Shown: one piece after another, positions 1 to 8,137 of the stretch | Position numbering within the stretch: position 1 is the first letter of the stretch | How the letters are laid out: each line of letters opens with the position of its first letter | Assembly (NCBI GenBank): GCA_007050885.1 | Contig: SMYQ01000003.1 | Location: forward strand, 1 to 13,929 | Source of the DNA: Candidatus Bathyarchaeota archaeon | GTDB taxonomy: Archaea > Thermoproteota > Bathyarchaeia > 40CM-2-53-6 > RBG-13-38-9 | DNA: 13,929 nt | Direction: 5' to 3' | Made by a program: the position numbers and the translations under genes | The notes under the pieces: model-generated | The model's database searches: none | The model's input: the letters and a program-made list of their open reading frames with translations, nothing else | What the model was told of the DNA's origin: nothing

Positions 1-12
1 AGTAGGTTCTGA

Positions 13-783
13 CTACTCAGGCTTTGGAGTGGATGTTATCGGGGGGTATGTTTGAGATGTCTCAGTTTCTCCTATCAGGCTAATCTTATCCCAAAAGGCA
101 TCAGGTGTCTGCATATTTAAAACAGTAGTTAGTTCAAAGCTTCCCATGAGCTCCTTCAGAACTACATTTTGAGGATTTCCATGTTTAGAAAAGAAATCTT
201 TACCTACGTCTCGCTTAATGAAAGTCCATTGATGAATTCCGCTTTCTGGTTGTGGAGTCTGAGGGTCGGGCATTGGGGTAAACTCTACCATAGATTCTAG
301 AAAGAAAATTGTGTTGTCGGAAGTATTGTATAAAAACTCGCCCACAGCAGGAGGTGCCCATGCGACATATAAGATAGATTGATTGAGCGACTATCTTCTA
401 ATTTCATATGAATTATGGTTATAATATTCGCATGGTCATTCCGACCAGAAACTGCAGGTAATACCCAGAAGCTAAGAATCATATCAAGATCTTTAATGTT
501 GGTCTGGATTATTTGGGTGGCTCCCCCGCTCTCTTTATTGTATAGAGGCTTTGAGGCATGGGGTCTGCCCATGTTCTTACGCTCTTAGTACCTGAGTGTT
601 TAACACCTGCTGTAATTGCAATGTTCCCATGTGTTTCATGATAAACATAGGGGGCCATTCATTCAAATTGGATTCGAAATCCCCATTTACTATATGCTCT
701 GTTTTTGCAGAAACAGATATTAAATATTGGTCATTAACTGCTGCTAGTATTAACAATATGAGAGCAAATTTGAATAATTTCAT
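13..783 (-). pseudogene. frameshifted secreted protein, possible carbohydrate-binding (jelly-roll) fold
   Basis: Three consecutive minus-strand frames read as one protein of roughly 255 residues. The first segment (from ATG at 783) starts with a signal peptide (hydrophobic residues about 5-25, likely cut after VSA) and continues with VNGDFESNLNEW, the opening typical of secreted beta-sandwich or carbohydrate-binding-like domains. It stops at 579-577. A second segment in another frame (about 584 down to 380) continues with GGATQIIQTNIKDLDMILSFW. The original frame resumes near 390-375 with LYVAWAPPAVGEFLYNTSDN and ends with PDAFWDKISLIGE and a Pro/Thr-rich tail at 13. WxF, SFW and AFWDKI are the strands expected late in such domains. 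The second shift lies in a 4-nt tandem repeat (TTGA units, about 374-385), where loss of one unit would explain it. Two sequencing errors in an intact gene are the main alternative. The ligand is unknown. Confidence 0.5.
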
Positions 784-828
784 ACCTGAACTTCGATTTT
801 TTGTGTAATTTTGAAGTTATTGTATCAG

Positions 829-836
829 TAAATAAA
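829..836 (-). promoter_or_regulatory. possible TATA box for the 13-783 gene
   Basis: On the minus strand this reads TTTATTTA, 46 nt ahead of the ATG at 783. That spacing fits an archaeal box A with a short leader. It lies in the divergent spacer shared with the proline-rich gene. It is called on sequence likeness and position only. Confidence 0.3.
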
Positions 837-853
837 GAGAACGAAGCTAAATG

Positions 854-860
854 TTTATAC
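854..860 (+). promoter_or_regulatory. possible TATA box for the proline-rich gene
   Basis: TTTATAC followed by an A-run sits about 67 nt upstream of the ATG at 927. This would place transcription start near 883 and give a leader of about 45 nt that contains the ribosome binding site GAGGT at 914-918. Likeness and spacing are the only evidence. Confidence 0.35.
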
Positions 861-926
861 AAAAATCTTACGCAATATTCATATTCTCTAAACTCTAACT
901 AGCTTGATTGATCGAGGTAAATTGAT

Positions 927-1250
927 ATGTCCTACTATATGAATCCGAGACCACCAATAATGTCATCGTATCTTCCTCCACCAGAACAATATCTAGTTCC
1001 ATATGCGGTTCAGCCACCTCCAGTACCCTACGTTGTACCTCAGCCCCCAGAAGTCTATTATCAGCCGCCGCCCCAACAAATTGTTATTCCTCAACCGCCT
1101 CAAAGGGCGTTTTATCAACCCCCTCCAGTTCAATATTTTATTCAACCGCCTCCACAGCCCGCAGCATATCTTCCTCCGCCACAAGAATACTATATTCCGT
1201 CACCACCGTTGACTTACTTTACTCAGTCTCCGCCTCTACTAGTAGCCTAG
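927..1250 (+). CDS. proline/tyrosine/glutamine-rich low-complexity protein
   Basis: This 107-residue protein is about one third proline (35 Pro), with 14 Tyr and 14 Gln. It has no Lys, Asp, Cys or Trp. PPP or PP followed by aromatic or aliphatic residues recurs about every 8-12 residues (YLPPPEQY, YYQPPPQQ, FYQPPPVQYF, YLPPPQEYY), so the chain is a run of imperfect short repeats that should form polyproline-II-like, disordered structure. It has no signal peptide or membrane segment. A good Shine-Dalgarno (GAGGT, 914-918) lies 8 nt before the ATG and a TATA-like element lies upstream, which supports a real gene despite the low complexity. Function is unrecognised. By composition it resembles linker, surface-coat or adhesive sequences, which is only an analogy. 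Confidence 0.7.
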   Translation: MSYYMNPRPPIMSSYLPPPEQYLVPYAVQPPPVPYVVPQPPEVYYQPPPQQIVIPQPPQRAFYQPPPVQYFIQPPPQPAAYLPPPQEYYIPSPPLTYFTQSPPLLVA

Positions 1251-1510
1251 TATTAATCTACTCTCAATTTTTCTACTATTTGGTAGCGGAGCCAATGTTC
1301 AATGTGACTTGATTTTAGAGCCACGTTGTACACTAAATTCTCTTTTTCGAGAAATTGGCATAGGAATGTTTTATGGTTAACTAGTTTTTCTTTATTTATT
1401 AGATTAAATAGAAAGTATAAACTGCACTTACAAATTGGAAATGAAAAAATCTGTAATGTAAACACTCTTGATGATATTGGTAATAGAATTACTTGTAAGG
1501 TGTAATTTGC

Positions 1511-2380
1511 TTGAAAGGCGTATCAGCGGTATTGGCTACAAAGAATAACGAAAAGACTATCGATCAAGCTCTAAATAGTGTTATTGTCAACGGTTGTGAA
1601 GAAATAATAGTCGTTGATGGGAATTCAATCGATAGAACTGTGGATAAAGCATCAAAATATCCTAACGTAAAGATCATCAGAGATATTCGCGGCATAGGTA
1701 AAGGAAAAGATATTGGTTGGAGATCTGCGACAAATGAATTGATATTATTCCTAGATGCTGACGCCTATATTGATAAGAATACGGTGCGCAAATTAGCATT
1801 GTTTCTTGGGAATAGCGATGTTGCTGGAGTATCCTGTCGCGTGAGTTGTGCAAATAAAAATAAACTACTTCCACGTCTCAAAGATTTTTATTTTCAACAA
1901 ATTTATGATAAGCAATTTCAAGGATCTCATGTTATTGAATCTGATGCAGACCCAACGATTTGCGGATTGTTCAAAAAATCTTTACTGGAATCAATAGAGG
2001 GTTTCGATGTGAGTTACCCTTATGCGGAAGATCTTAAACTTCTACAAAAATTTCAAAGAAGAAAATTAAAAGTATTCATGACTTATTATCCCGTAGTGTA
2101 TCATCATCACAGAGAAACCTCAAGCGGGGTTTATGTTCAACATTATTGTCATGGATTTGGAAGAGGATTACTGGATTATGAGTTAGGTCGTGAAACAAAT
2201 AAATCGATATCCCATAACGATATGGTGGATTATGTGAAGAGAATAACTAGACAAGCAACTAAAGATTTATTTGCATTCATCCTTTATCCCGCTTATCTTG
2301 TCTTTATAGAATTCGCTTTCAGGCTTGGTTACAATCGTGGACTACGGCAAATCGAAAACAATCAATTAGGTTCTACTTAA
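1511..2380 (+). CDS. family 2 glycosyltransferase (GT-A fold)
   Basis: The protein (289 aa) transfers a sugar from a nucleotide-activated donor, probably onto a lipid or glycan at the inner face of the membrane. The N-terminal half carries GT2 features: VSAVLATKNNEKTI at 4-17, the nucleotide-binding DGNS at 36-39, and the metal-binding DxD as LDADAY at 81-86. The acceptor-side ED pair is at 173-174. The C-terminal third holds a basic, aromatic region and a hydrophobic stretch (about 250-275) that may lie against the membrane. The start is UUG, chosen because the GT2 beta-1 strand begins at once and GGTG (1499-1502) lies 8 nt upstream as a ribosome binding site. The stop overlaps the next ATG by one base, so the two glycosyltransferases are probably co-translated. 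Donor and acceptor cannot be told from the sequence. Confidence 0.88.
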   Translation: MKGVSAVLATKNNEKTIDQALNSVIVNGCEEIIVVDGNSIDRTVDKASKYPNVKIIRDIRGIGKGKDIGWRSATNELILFLDADAYIDKNTVRKLALFLGNSDVAGVSCRVSCANKNKLLPRLKDFYFQQIYDKQFQGSHVIESDADPTICGLFKKSLLESIEGFDVSYPYAEDLKLLQKFQRRKLKVFMTYYPVVYHHHRETSSGVYVQHYCHGFGRGLLDYELGRETNKSISHNDMVDYVKRITRQATKDLFAFILYPAYLVFIEFAFRLGYNRGLRQIENNQLGST

Positions 2381-3519
2381 TGAAAATATTATACTTGATA
2401 CAAAGATTCTTGCCATATATTGGAGGAGCAGAAAATCATCTCCATCAAATTGCAAGAAGGCTGCCATCTAATTATGAAACATCAGTAATTACCTTTGGCT
2501 CACAAGATAAGAAGTATCAGGTTGGCAAAATCTCAGTCAGATCATACCAAGGTTTTCGAATTCATTGGGGAACTGGATTTACAACAATCAGCCATGGAAT
2601 GCTCAAAGACCTACTGAGAATGAAACCGGACATAATTCATGCACATACCTATGGGTTTGCCCACACAGACTTTGCATCATTTATCGGCAAGATGAAGAAT
2701 GTCCCATTCGTTGTAACCACTCATTATGATCGAAGTAAAGCAGATGAAATAAGTAAACTTTTGCTGCGAGAATTATATGATAATGTCATTGGTCGTATGA
2801 CTCTGAGTTTAGCAAATAAAATATTAGCAGTGACTGATTATGAAAAAAAATTTCTTGTTTCAAAATTTTCTCTAAATGATGAGAAAGTATCTGTAATTCC
2901 AAATGGTGTTGAAGTTGATAAATTCAGGAATCTTCCTGATCCTCATTCTATGATCTCACGATATGGCCTAAAGAAAAGTAGGGTGGCATTGTTTGTAGGA
3001 CGTATTGAGAGAAAGAAAGGAATACAATATTTACTACGAGCTGCTTCCAAAGTAGTGACCGAATTCCCAAATTTTAAAATTCTTGTTGTAGGTCCAGATT
3101 GGGGATACCAGAATGAGCTCAAAAAAATTGCAAAGAACTTGAAAATAGAAAATATAGTTATCTTTGCGGGGCAACTTAACGAGCTTGATTTGCTTAAAGC
3201 ATATAATCTGAGTGAATTTTCAGTTTTACCATCACTTGGAGAGGCGACAGGACTCACAATCCTCGAATCAATGGCCGCAGGTAGACCAATAGTGGCTTCA
3301 AGACTTCCAACAATCTCTGAATTTTCAACACACGAAAAAGATGGAATCTTATTCGAACCTGGAAATTCTGAAAAATTGGCAAATTCGATAATATCTTTAA
3401 TGTCTAACCAGAAACTTAAAGAAAAATTGATTCAAAATGGAAAAATTATCTCTGAACAGAGAGATTGGTCCAAAATAGTAAAAATGATTATAGATGTTTA
3501 TCAAACGATAATTCATTAG
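2380..3519 (+). CDS. family 4 glycosyltransferase (GT-B fold)
   Basis: This 379-residue retaining glycosyltransferase has two Rossmann-like domains. The N-terminal acceptor domain starts with ILYLIQRFLPYIGGAENH, with the glycine loop and GGAE at 15-18. The C-terminal donor domain has the strand-loop FVGRIERKKGIQYLL near 206-220. It also carries the E-x7-E signature, E288 and E296, within GEATGLTILE, which binds the nucleotide-sugar. AGRPIVAS follows, as in GT4 mannosyl- and glucosyltransferases. Length is normal for the family. The ATG overlaps the stop of the GT2 gene upstream by one base, so the two enzymes probably act in sequence on one glycan or glycolipid. The sugar transferred is unknown. 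Confidence 0.92.
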   Translation: MKILYLIQRFLPYIGGAENHLHQIARRLPSNYETSVITFGSQDKKYQVGKISVRSYQGFRIHWGTGFTTISHGMLKDLLRMKPDIIHAHTYGFAHTDFASFIGKMKNVPFVVTTHYDRSKADEISKLLLRELYDNVIGRMTLSLANKILAVTDYEKKFLVSKFSLNDEKVSVIPNGVEVDKFRNLPDPHSMISRYGLKKSRVALFVGRIERKKGIQYLLRAASKVVTEFPNFKILVVGPDWGYQNELKKIAKNLKIENIVIFAGQLNELDLLKAYNLSEFSVLPSLGEATGLTILESMAAGRPIVASRLPTISEFSTHEKDGILFEPGNSEKLANSIISLMSNQKLKEKLIQNGKIISEQRDWSKIVKMIIDVYQTIIH

Positions 3520-3686
3520 ATTTATTGGTAGGGCGAGTCACGAAATTTTCGGGGAAATAATTAATGATGCTATGTTTTAAATAATGAAATTATATGGTTT
3601 GAAAAAAAGATCAGATTATTCTAGAATATTGTATATGGCAACTAGAAAAATTATTATCTTAGGTATAGATTGGGCATAAACAGATA

Positions 3687-4013
3687 ATGATGGATCAAAT
3701 CATTAAGGCGATTTTAGAGGCGGAAGAAAAGGCGAATGTGGGAATATCAGAAGCTTCTATGAAAGCGGAGCGAATGAAAGATACAATAAAAGTTCCAAAA
3801 GATGAACTATACGATAACAAACTAGCAGGTTGCAAGGAAGAGGCAAAAAAAATTCGTGAATCGGCCAAAAAAACCGCTTCAGACGAATCAAAGAAGATTA
3901 TGGAAGAATGTGAGAATGAACTGGCCGAATTGGAATCTCATGCGAGGAAACATATGCACAAGGCTGTAGAGACGATTGTGAAAGGGATACTATATGGTGA
4001 TGTAATCACTTGA
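3687..4013 (+). CDS. A-type ATP synthase subunit H-like (peripheral stalk coiled coil)
   Basis: This 108-residue protein is highly charged (Lys/Glu-rich with regularly placed Ala). Heptad-like stretches across about 5-35 and 50-100 (ILEAEEKANVGISEAS, KKIRESAKKTASDESKKIME) predict a long coiled coil. In A-type ATP synthases subunit H pairs with subunit E to form the peripheral stalks that hold the catalytic head against rotor torque. Identification rests on size, coiled-coil character and the next gene, a clear subunit E that overlaps it by 4 nt. Two ATGs stand in tandem and the first is used here. No Shine-Dalgarno is evident, so the message may be leaderless. The rest of the ATP synthase operon (I, K, C, F, A, B, D) is not nearby. 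Confidence 0.65.
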   Translation: MMDQIIKAILEAEEKANVGISEASMKAERMKDTIKVPKDELYDNKLAGCKEEAKKIRESAKKTASDESKKIMEECENELAELESHARKHMHKAVETIVKGILYGDVIT

Positions 4014-4657
4014 GTGGTTCACCTGCTGGCAAACTGGTCTCTAAAATATTGAAAGACTCTGATGAACAGACAAAGATGATTATCGATGAGGCTAATGTTT
4101 CATCCGCAGGTTTACGTGAAGAAAAAGTTACAGAGATAAAAGAAAAAGCAGAAACAAATTGTGAAAAAATATTAAACGCTGCTAAATTAGAAGCAGACAA
4201 TATTATTCGCCGTGAGACTGTGAATGCAAAAATTAAAACGCGTTTAAAAATCCTTTCACAAAAACGAAAATTATTAGATGAAGTATTTAAGAAGGCTGAA
4301 CAACAATTTGAGTCGAGTACCAAACAAGAGATTTATGGAAAAATGCTTAGTTCTCTTATAATCGAAGCGGCTACAGCCGCCGGAGGAGGAAACTTAGAAA
4401 TTTTTCTAAATGGGAGTGATGTAAAAAGAAAGCTTCCGGTTAAAGAAATATCAAAAACAGTAAGTTCAGAATTAGGTTCTGATGTAAATATTGTGATATC
4501 GAAGAAGACGATTGATGTCGTTGGTGGTGTACTTGTTCAAACTGCTGATAGGAAAACAAAAATAGATAGTACGCTAGAGGCAATACTCGAGAGATCAAGA
4601 AAAGATCTAGAGCTAAAAATAAGTGAAATCCTTTTCAAAGATCTTGTAAGGAAATAA
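4010..4657 (+). CDS. atpE: A-type ATP synthase subunit E
   Basis: The protein (215 aa) is a peripheral-stalk subunit of the archaeal A1Ao ATP synthase. Residues about 1-105 are a long charged helix rich in Lys, Glu and Ala (EKVTEIKEKAETNCEKIL, AKLEADNIIRRE) that would form the right-handed coiled coil with subunit H. Residues about 110-215 form the globular cap that binds subunit B. This part includes the family hallmark VVGGVLVQTADRKTKIDST followed by a helix ending in LFKDL. Length matches archaeal E subunits. The UUG start overlaps the stop of the subunit H gene (TTGA), which indicates translational coupling. Finding only H and E together, followed by hydrogenase-maturation genes, is unusual because these genes normally sit in the full ATP synthase operon. 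Confidence 0.85.
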   Translation: MSGSPAGKLVSKILKDSDEQTKMIIDEANVSSAGLREEKVTEIKEKAETNCEKILNAAKLEADNIIRRETVNAKIKTRLKILSQKRKLLDEVFKKAEQQFESSTKQEIYGKMLSSLIIEAATAAGGGNLEIFLNGSDVKRKLPVKEISKTVSSELGSDVNIVISKKTIDVVGGVLVQTADRKTKIDSTLEAILERSRKDLELKISEILFKDLVRK

Positions 4658-4716
4658 GATTCATTTTGCTGTCTTTGCCGTAAAGACTTAGTTGCTATGT
4701 TTAAGATGATGTTTTT

Positions 4717-6990
4717 TTGCTTGCTGATATGTTGGTAAAAGGAATAGTCCAAGGAGTTGGTTTCAGACCTTTTGTTTATAGGCTTGCTATGGAGAAAGGA
4801 CTATCAGGATTTATACAGAATAGAGGCGATGCAGGAGTAAAAATAGTAGTCGAAGGTGAAGCTTTACAAATAGAGAGCTTCATCAATGAACTCAAAGCCA
4901 AGAAACCTCCATTATCGGAAATAGATGACATTATTATTGATTATAAAAAGGAAAATGTAGGATATTCAATTTTTAAGATTGAGAGTAGTTTTACAGGTGG
5001 AGAAGAAAGAGGATCAATAATTCCTCCTGACATATCTATCTGTGATAAGTGCATCAAGGAATTGGGAAATAAAGAAGATAGAAGATATCAATATTTTTTT
5101 ATTACTTGCACTGATTGTGGTCCAAGATACACATTAATCAATAAACTTCCTTACGATAGAAGCAATACCAGTATGAATTTTTTTAAAATGTGTACTGAAT
5201 GTAGTAGAGAATATAGATCAAAGAATGATCGTCGATTTCATGCGCAAACAAACGCTTGTTCAAAGTGTGGCCCCCAATTAAAATTGACCGATAATAAAGG
5301 TAAATCATTACGAATTGTCAATGACATCAAAAAAGTTGGACAATTATTAGATGAAGGAAATATACTCGCAGTGAAAGGAAATGGTGGATTTCATTTAATA
5401 TGCTCTGCAATTAACTCCAAACCATTATCAAGACTAAGAAAAGTGAAGCATCGAAGAGCAAAACCTTTCGCTGTTATGGCACGAAATATTGGAATAATAA
5501 AAAAATTTGCATATGTTAATGAAATAGAAACGGGTTTTCTTGAATCTTCTGCAAAGCCAATTGTTCTATTGAAAAAAAACGAAGAGCAATTTCTATCAAA
5601 TCTAGTCTCTCCTGGTCTCCACACCATTGGAATTATGCTTCCATATTCTGGTCTGCATGAGATTATATTTGATGTGACAAAAGAATCTGCTTTGGTAATG
5701 ACCAGCGCAAATCCGCCTAATGAGCCTATAGTGATAGATAACGATAATGCAATACGAAAGCTAGGTAATGTAGTTGACTACTTTCTCTTACATAATAGAA
5801 ACATTGAACAACGATGTGATGATTCTGTTATTCGAGTAATAAATCAAAAAAAAGTTTTTTTAAGAAGATCGAGAGGTTACGCACCTGTACCTTTGAATTT
5901 AAAACTTCCGACTTCAAATGATGTTTTAGCTCTAGGTGCAGAGTTGAATGTCGCTTGTTGTGTTATAGAGAATAATCGTGCATACCTGTCCCAACACATC
6001 GGAGATGTTGATACTCCTGAGACTCTAGATTTCCTAGAGAATGTTGCTAAGCATTTGCTAAACCTGACACATGCTAAAGCGGAAGTTATTGCTTGTGATC
6101 TACATCCTGGATATAATACGACTTTCTTAGCTAAGAGACTAAGTGAGAAATGGGATATCCCGATGGTGCAAATCCAACATCATCATGCACACCTTAGCAA
6201 ATTAATGACAGAATACGGGATAAGTGAAGCCATAGGGGTAGTGTGTGATGGATATGGTTATGGATCTGATGGTGGTGCTTGGGGTGGAGAAGTGCTCAAA
6301 TCTAATTTGCAGGAATTTAAAAGATTAGGTCATTTGCAGGATCAACCAATGCCGGGAGGTGATCTTGCTACCAAATATCCGCTCAGAATGGTTGCGGGGA
6401 TCCTTAATCTCGAAATCGATATCATGAAATTTCTAAGTGAGAGAGTAAGATATCTTCCTTATGGGGATAAAGAGATTGAAATAATCTCAAAACAAATTCT
6501 GTCAGGCAAAACACCTATGACAAGCAGTTGTGGTAGAGTTTTAGATGCAGTTTCATCTATGTTGGGTATATGTTCTGAACGAACCTATGAAGGGGAACCC
6601 GCGATGAAACTTGAAGCAATAGCGTCACAGGGGAAAGACCGTCTTAAGCTTGAACCAGAGATAAAGAATCGAATTATTGACACGACTTATCTGTTAAAAG
6701 AAATTCATGAAGCACAAACAAGAAATGAAATCCAAGTATCAGATTTAGCTCTATCCGCTCAATCGTACCTTGCTAGATCATTGGCTGAATTGGCGGTTGA
6801 ATGCGCAATCAGTGAGGGAATAGAGGCTGTTGGATTTACTGGAGGGGTAGCTTGCAACTCATATATTACTAATATGATAAGACAGAAAGTTGAAAAAAGT
6901 GGATTGAATTTTCTTTCACATGATAAAGTGCCGCCTGGAGATGGTGGAATCTCATTAGGTCAAGCAATTACTGCAACAAACATTATCTAA
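4717..6990 (+). CDS. hypF: carbamoyltransferase HypF, [NiFe]-hydrogenase maturation
   Basis: HypF turns carbamoyl phosphate and ATP into a carbamoyl group loaded on the C-terminal Cys of HypE, the source of the hydrogenase cyanide ligands. All domains are present over 757 aa, the normal length. The acylphosphatase domain has VQGVGFRPFVYR at about 11-22. Two zinc fingers have Cys109/112/131/134 and 159/162/181/184 with the expected CX2C-X18-CX2C spacing. A YrdC-like nucleotide-binding domain spans about 205-385 (KGNGGFHL, KHRRAKPFAVMAR, SANPPNEP). The Kae1-like carbamoyltransferase domain has HHHAH at 488-492, CDGYGYGSDGGAWGGE, and GFTGGVACN near the end. The UUG start places the VQGVGFR motif at the usual distance from the N-terminus. 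ATG at 4729 is the alternative. It lies upstream of the other hyp genes but is separated from hypC by 181 nt. Confidence 0.96.
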   Translation: MLADMLVKGIVQGVGFRPFVYRLAMEKGLSGFIQNRGDAGVKIVVEGEALQIESFINELKAKKPPLSEIDDIIIDYKKENVGYSIFKIESSFTGGEERGSIIPPDISICDKCIKELGNKEDRRYQYFFITCTDCGPRYTLINKLPYDRSNTSMNFFKMCTECSREYRSKNDRRFHAQTNACSKCGPQLKLTDNKGKSLRIVNDIKKVGQLLDEGNILAVKGNGGFHLICSAINSKPLSRLRKVKHRRAKPFAVMARNIGIIKKFAYVNEIETGFLESSAKPIVLLKKNEEQFLSNLVSPGLHTIGIMLPYSGLHEIIFDVTKESALVMTSANPPNEPIVIDNDNAIRKLGNVVDYFLLHNRNIEQRCDDSVIRVINQKKVFLRRSRGYAPVPLNLKLPTSNDVLALGAELNVACCVIENNRAYLSQHIGDVDTPETLDFLENVAKHLLNLTHAKAEVIACDLHPGYNTTFLAKRLSEKWDIPMVQIQHHHAHLSKLMTEYGISEAIGVVCDGYGYGSDGGAWGGEVLKSNLQEFKRLGHLQDQPMPGGDLATKYPLRMVAGILNLEIDIMKFLSERVRYLPYGDKEIEIISKQILSGKTPMTSSCGRVLDAVSSMLGICSERTYEGEPAMKLEAIASQGKDRLKLEPEIKNRIIDTTYLLKEIHEAQTRNEIQVSDLALSAQSYLARSLAELAVECAISEGIEAVGFTGGVACNSYITNMIRQKVEKSGLNFLSHDKVPPGDGGISLGQAITATNII

Positions 6991-7035
6991 GATCTGGAAA
7001 TATTCCTTTTAGAACACACAGAGTTTTTCAGAACC

Positions 7036-7044
7036 GTTTATATG
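7036..7044 (+). promoter_or_regulatory. possible TATA box in the hypF-hypC spacer
   Basis: GTTTATATG in the 181-nt gap between hypF and hypC resembles archaeal box A. It would start a transcript near 7068 with a leader of about 100 nt containing the palindrome at 7109-7123. A second AT-rich candidate (AAATAATTAAC, near 7136) lies closer to hypC. Neither can be confirmed from sequence alone. Confidence 0.25.
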
Positions 7045-7108
7045 AAGGTCTCTTGAACAATATTTTCGTTTTACAGAATGAAAGCGAATCTCTAGTTTAG
7101 ATAAATGC

Positions 7109-7123
7109 GGCAATTTAATTGCC
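7109..7123 (+). promoter_or_regulatory. 15-bp palindrome upstream of hypCBAD (possible operator)
   Basis: GGCAATTTAATTGCC is a perfect inverted repeat of two 7-bp arms around a single T, ending 48 nt before the hypC start codon. Symmetry, size and position in the only sizeable gap of the hyp cluster fit a dimeric helix-turn-helix regulator site. No T-run follows on the plus strand, so it is not an obvious terminator of hypF. Its AT-rich core means chance cannot be excluded. Confidence 0.35.
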
Positions 7124-7171
7124 TAAAAAAGTTTGAAATAATTAACTATTAATCTGAGAGTATAAGAGAAA

Positions 7172-7390
7172 ATGTGTCTTGCGATACCTGGAAAAATAAT
7201 GAAGATCGATGGTGATCTAGCAAAAGTCGATTTCGGAGATGGAACAGCTAGAGAAGTAAATTCTTCCTTAGTTGATGTAAAGATCGGACAATATGTAATT
7301 GTGCATGCGGGATTTGCCATTGAGATTCTTGATGAAAAAGCTGCTAAAGAGACGCTTAAACTATGGGATGAGATATTGGAAAGACGATAA
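7172..7390 (+). CDS. hypC: hydrogenase assembly chaperone HypC
   Basis: This 72-residue protein is the small chaperone that, with HypD, holds the Fe(CN)2CO group and delivers it to the hydrogenase large-subunit precursor. The diagnostic N-terminus MCLAIPGKI fixes the start codon, since Cys2 becomes the essential N-terminal cysteine after Met removal. The following beta-barrel matches the family (AKVDFGDGTAREVN, then IGQYVIVHAGFAIEILDE, then a C-terminal helix). It is the first gene of the hypC-hypB-hypA-hypD run and lies 42 nt before hypB. The gap before it may carry a promoter and a palindromic operator. Confidence 0.97.
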   Translation: MCLAIPGKIMKIDGDLAKVDFGDGTAREVNSSLVDVKIGQYVIVHAGFAIEILDEKAAKETLKLWDEILERR

Positions 7391-7432
7391 ATCAGATTCT
7401 CTGAGAAAAAGATGAAAAAGTGATATTTTGTT

Positions 7433-8107
7433 ATGACGAAAATTGTGGAACACAAGGAAGACGAAGTTTTTGATATTGAATTAGAAGAAAGTATATTAAA
7501 GAAAAATGAGGATTTTGCAAAAAGGAATAGTGAATTATTCAAAACACATAATATCAAAACAGTAGACATTATGGGGTCAATAGGTTCTGGAAAAACATCT
7601 CTAATTGAAGCTATGGTTAAAAGGCTGAAAGAAAAGCATCAAATTGCCGTTCTTAATGGAGATCTAACCACCACAATTGATTCAGATAGAGTAGCAAAAC
7701 ATGGCGTTGATGTCATTCAAATTAATACTGGAAAAGAATGTCACTTAGATGCTAATTTAGTTTCAAAAGCTATTGAAGATATGGAATTAGACCAATTAGA
7801 TCTTATCATAATTGAAAATGTGGGAAACCTGATATGCCCAGGGGAGTTCCGATTAGGAGCTGAAAAGAGGCTTGTAGTCATAAGTGTGACAGAAGGTCCA
7901 TACATGGTGTTAAAGCATCCTTTCATTTTCATGGAAGCTAATGTGGTAGTGATAAACAAGTTAGATCTTGCTGAAGCGATGAACGTAGAATTTGAAAAAC
8001 TCAAAGCTGATGTAATGAGAATAAATCCAAAAGCTGATGTGATTGGAACAAGTTGTAAAACTGACAAAGGAATCATATACGTAATAGGAGCTCTAAATCT
8101 AAACTGA
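7433..8107 (+). CDS. hypB: hydrogenase nickel-insertion GTPase HypB
   Basis: HypB is the SIMIBI-class GTPase that, with HypA, loads nickel into the hydrogenase large subunit. In 224 aa it shows the P-loop GSIGSGKTS at 48-56. The nickel/zinc site at the dimer interface has Cys103-His104 (GKECHLDA) and Cys135 (ENVGNLICPG). The base-recognition motif NKLD is at 175-178. It lacks both the His-rich nickel-storage stretch and the N-terminal CxxGCxC motif seen in some bacterial HypB proteins, as is common in archaea. The ATG is preceded by GTGAT (7420-7424), complementary to the 16S rRNA tail, at 8-nt spacing. The C-terminus is slightly short but complete. It sits between hypC and hypA. Confidence 0.95.
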   Translation: MTKIVEHKEDEVFDIELEESILKKNEDFAKRNSELFKTHNIKTVDIMGSIGSGKTSLIEAMVKRLKEKHQIAVLNGDLTTTIDSDRVAKHGVDVIQINTGKECHLDANLVSKAIEDMELDQLDLIIIENVGNLICPGEFRLGAEKRLVVISVTEGPYMVLKHPFIFMEANVVVINKLDLAEAMNVEFEKLKADVMRINPKADVIGTSCKTDKGIIYVIGALNLN

Positions 8108-8137
8108 TGACAATATTAATTGACGTTGGCTGCATAC

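Noticed and set aside
1305..1505. Plus-strand open frame ending in NVNTLDDIGNRITCKV just before the GT2 gene
   Set aside because: About 65 codons are open, but there is no ATG start in frame and no recognised family. It could be a gene remnant. The support is too weak to annotate. The minus-strand frame at 1253-1465 over the same stretch is equally unsupported.
3520..3686. Spacer between the GT4 gene and the ATP synthase pair, checked for an RNA gene
   Set aside because: It contains only AT-rich sequence and weak TATA-like strings (near 3626-3636 and 3651-3660), with no stable fold or RNA motif that I can support.
7123..7569. Minus-strand 148-residue frame over hypC and hypB
   Set aside because: It lies wholly opposite two unmistakable hyp genes and has a composition typical of an antisense shadow.
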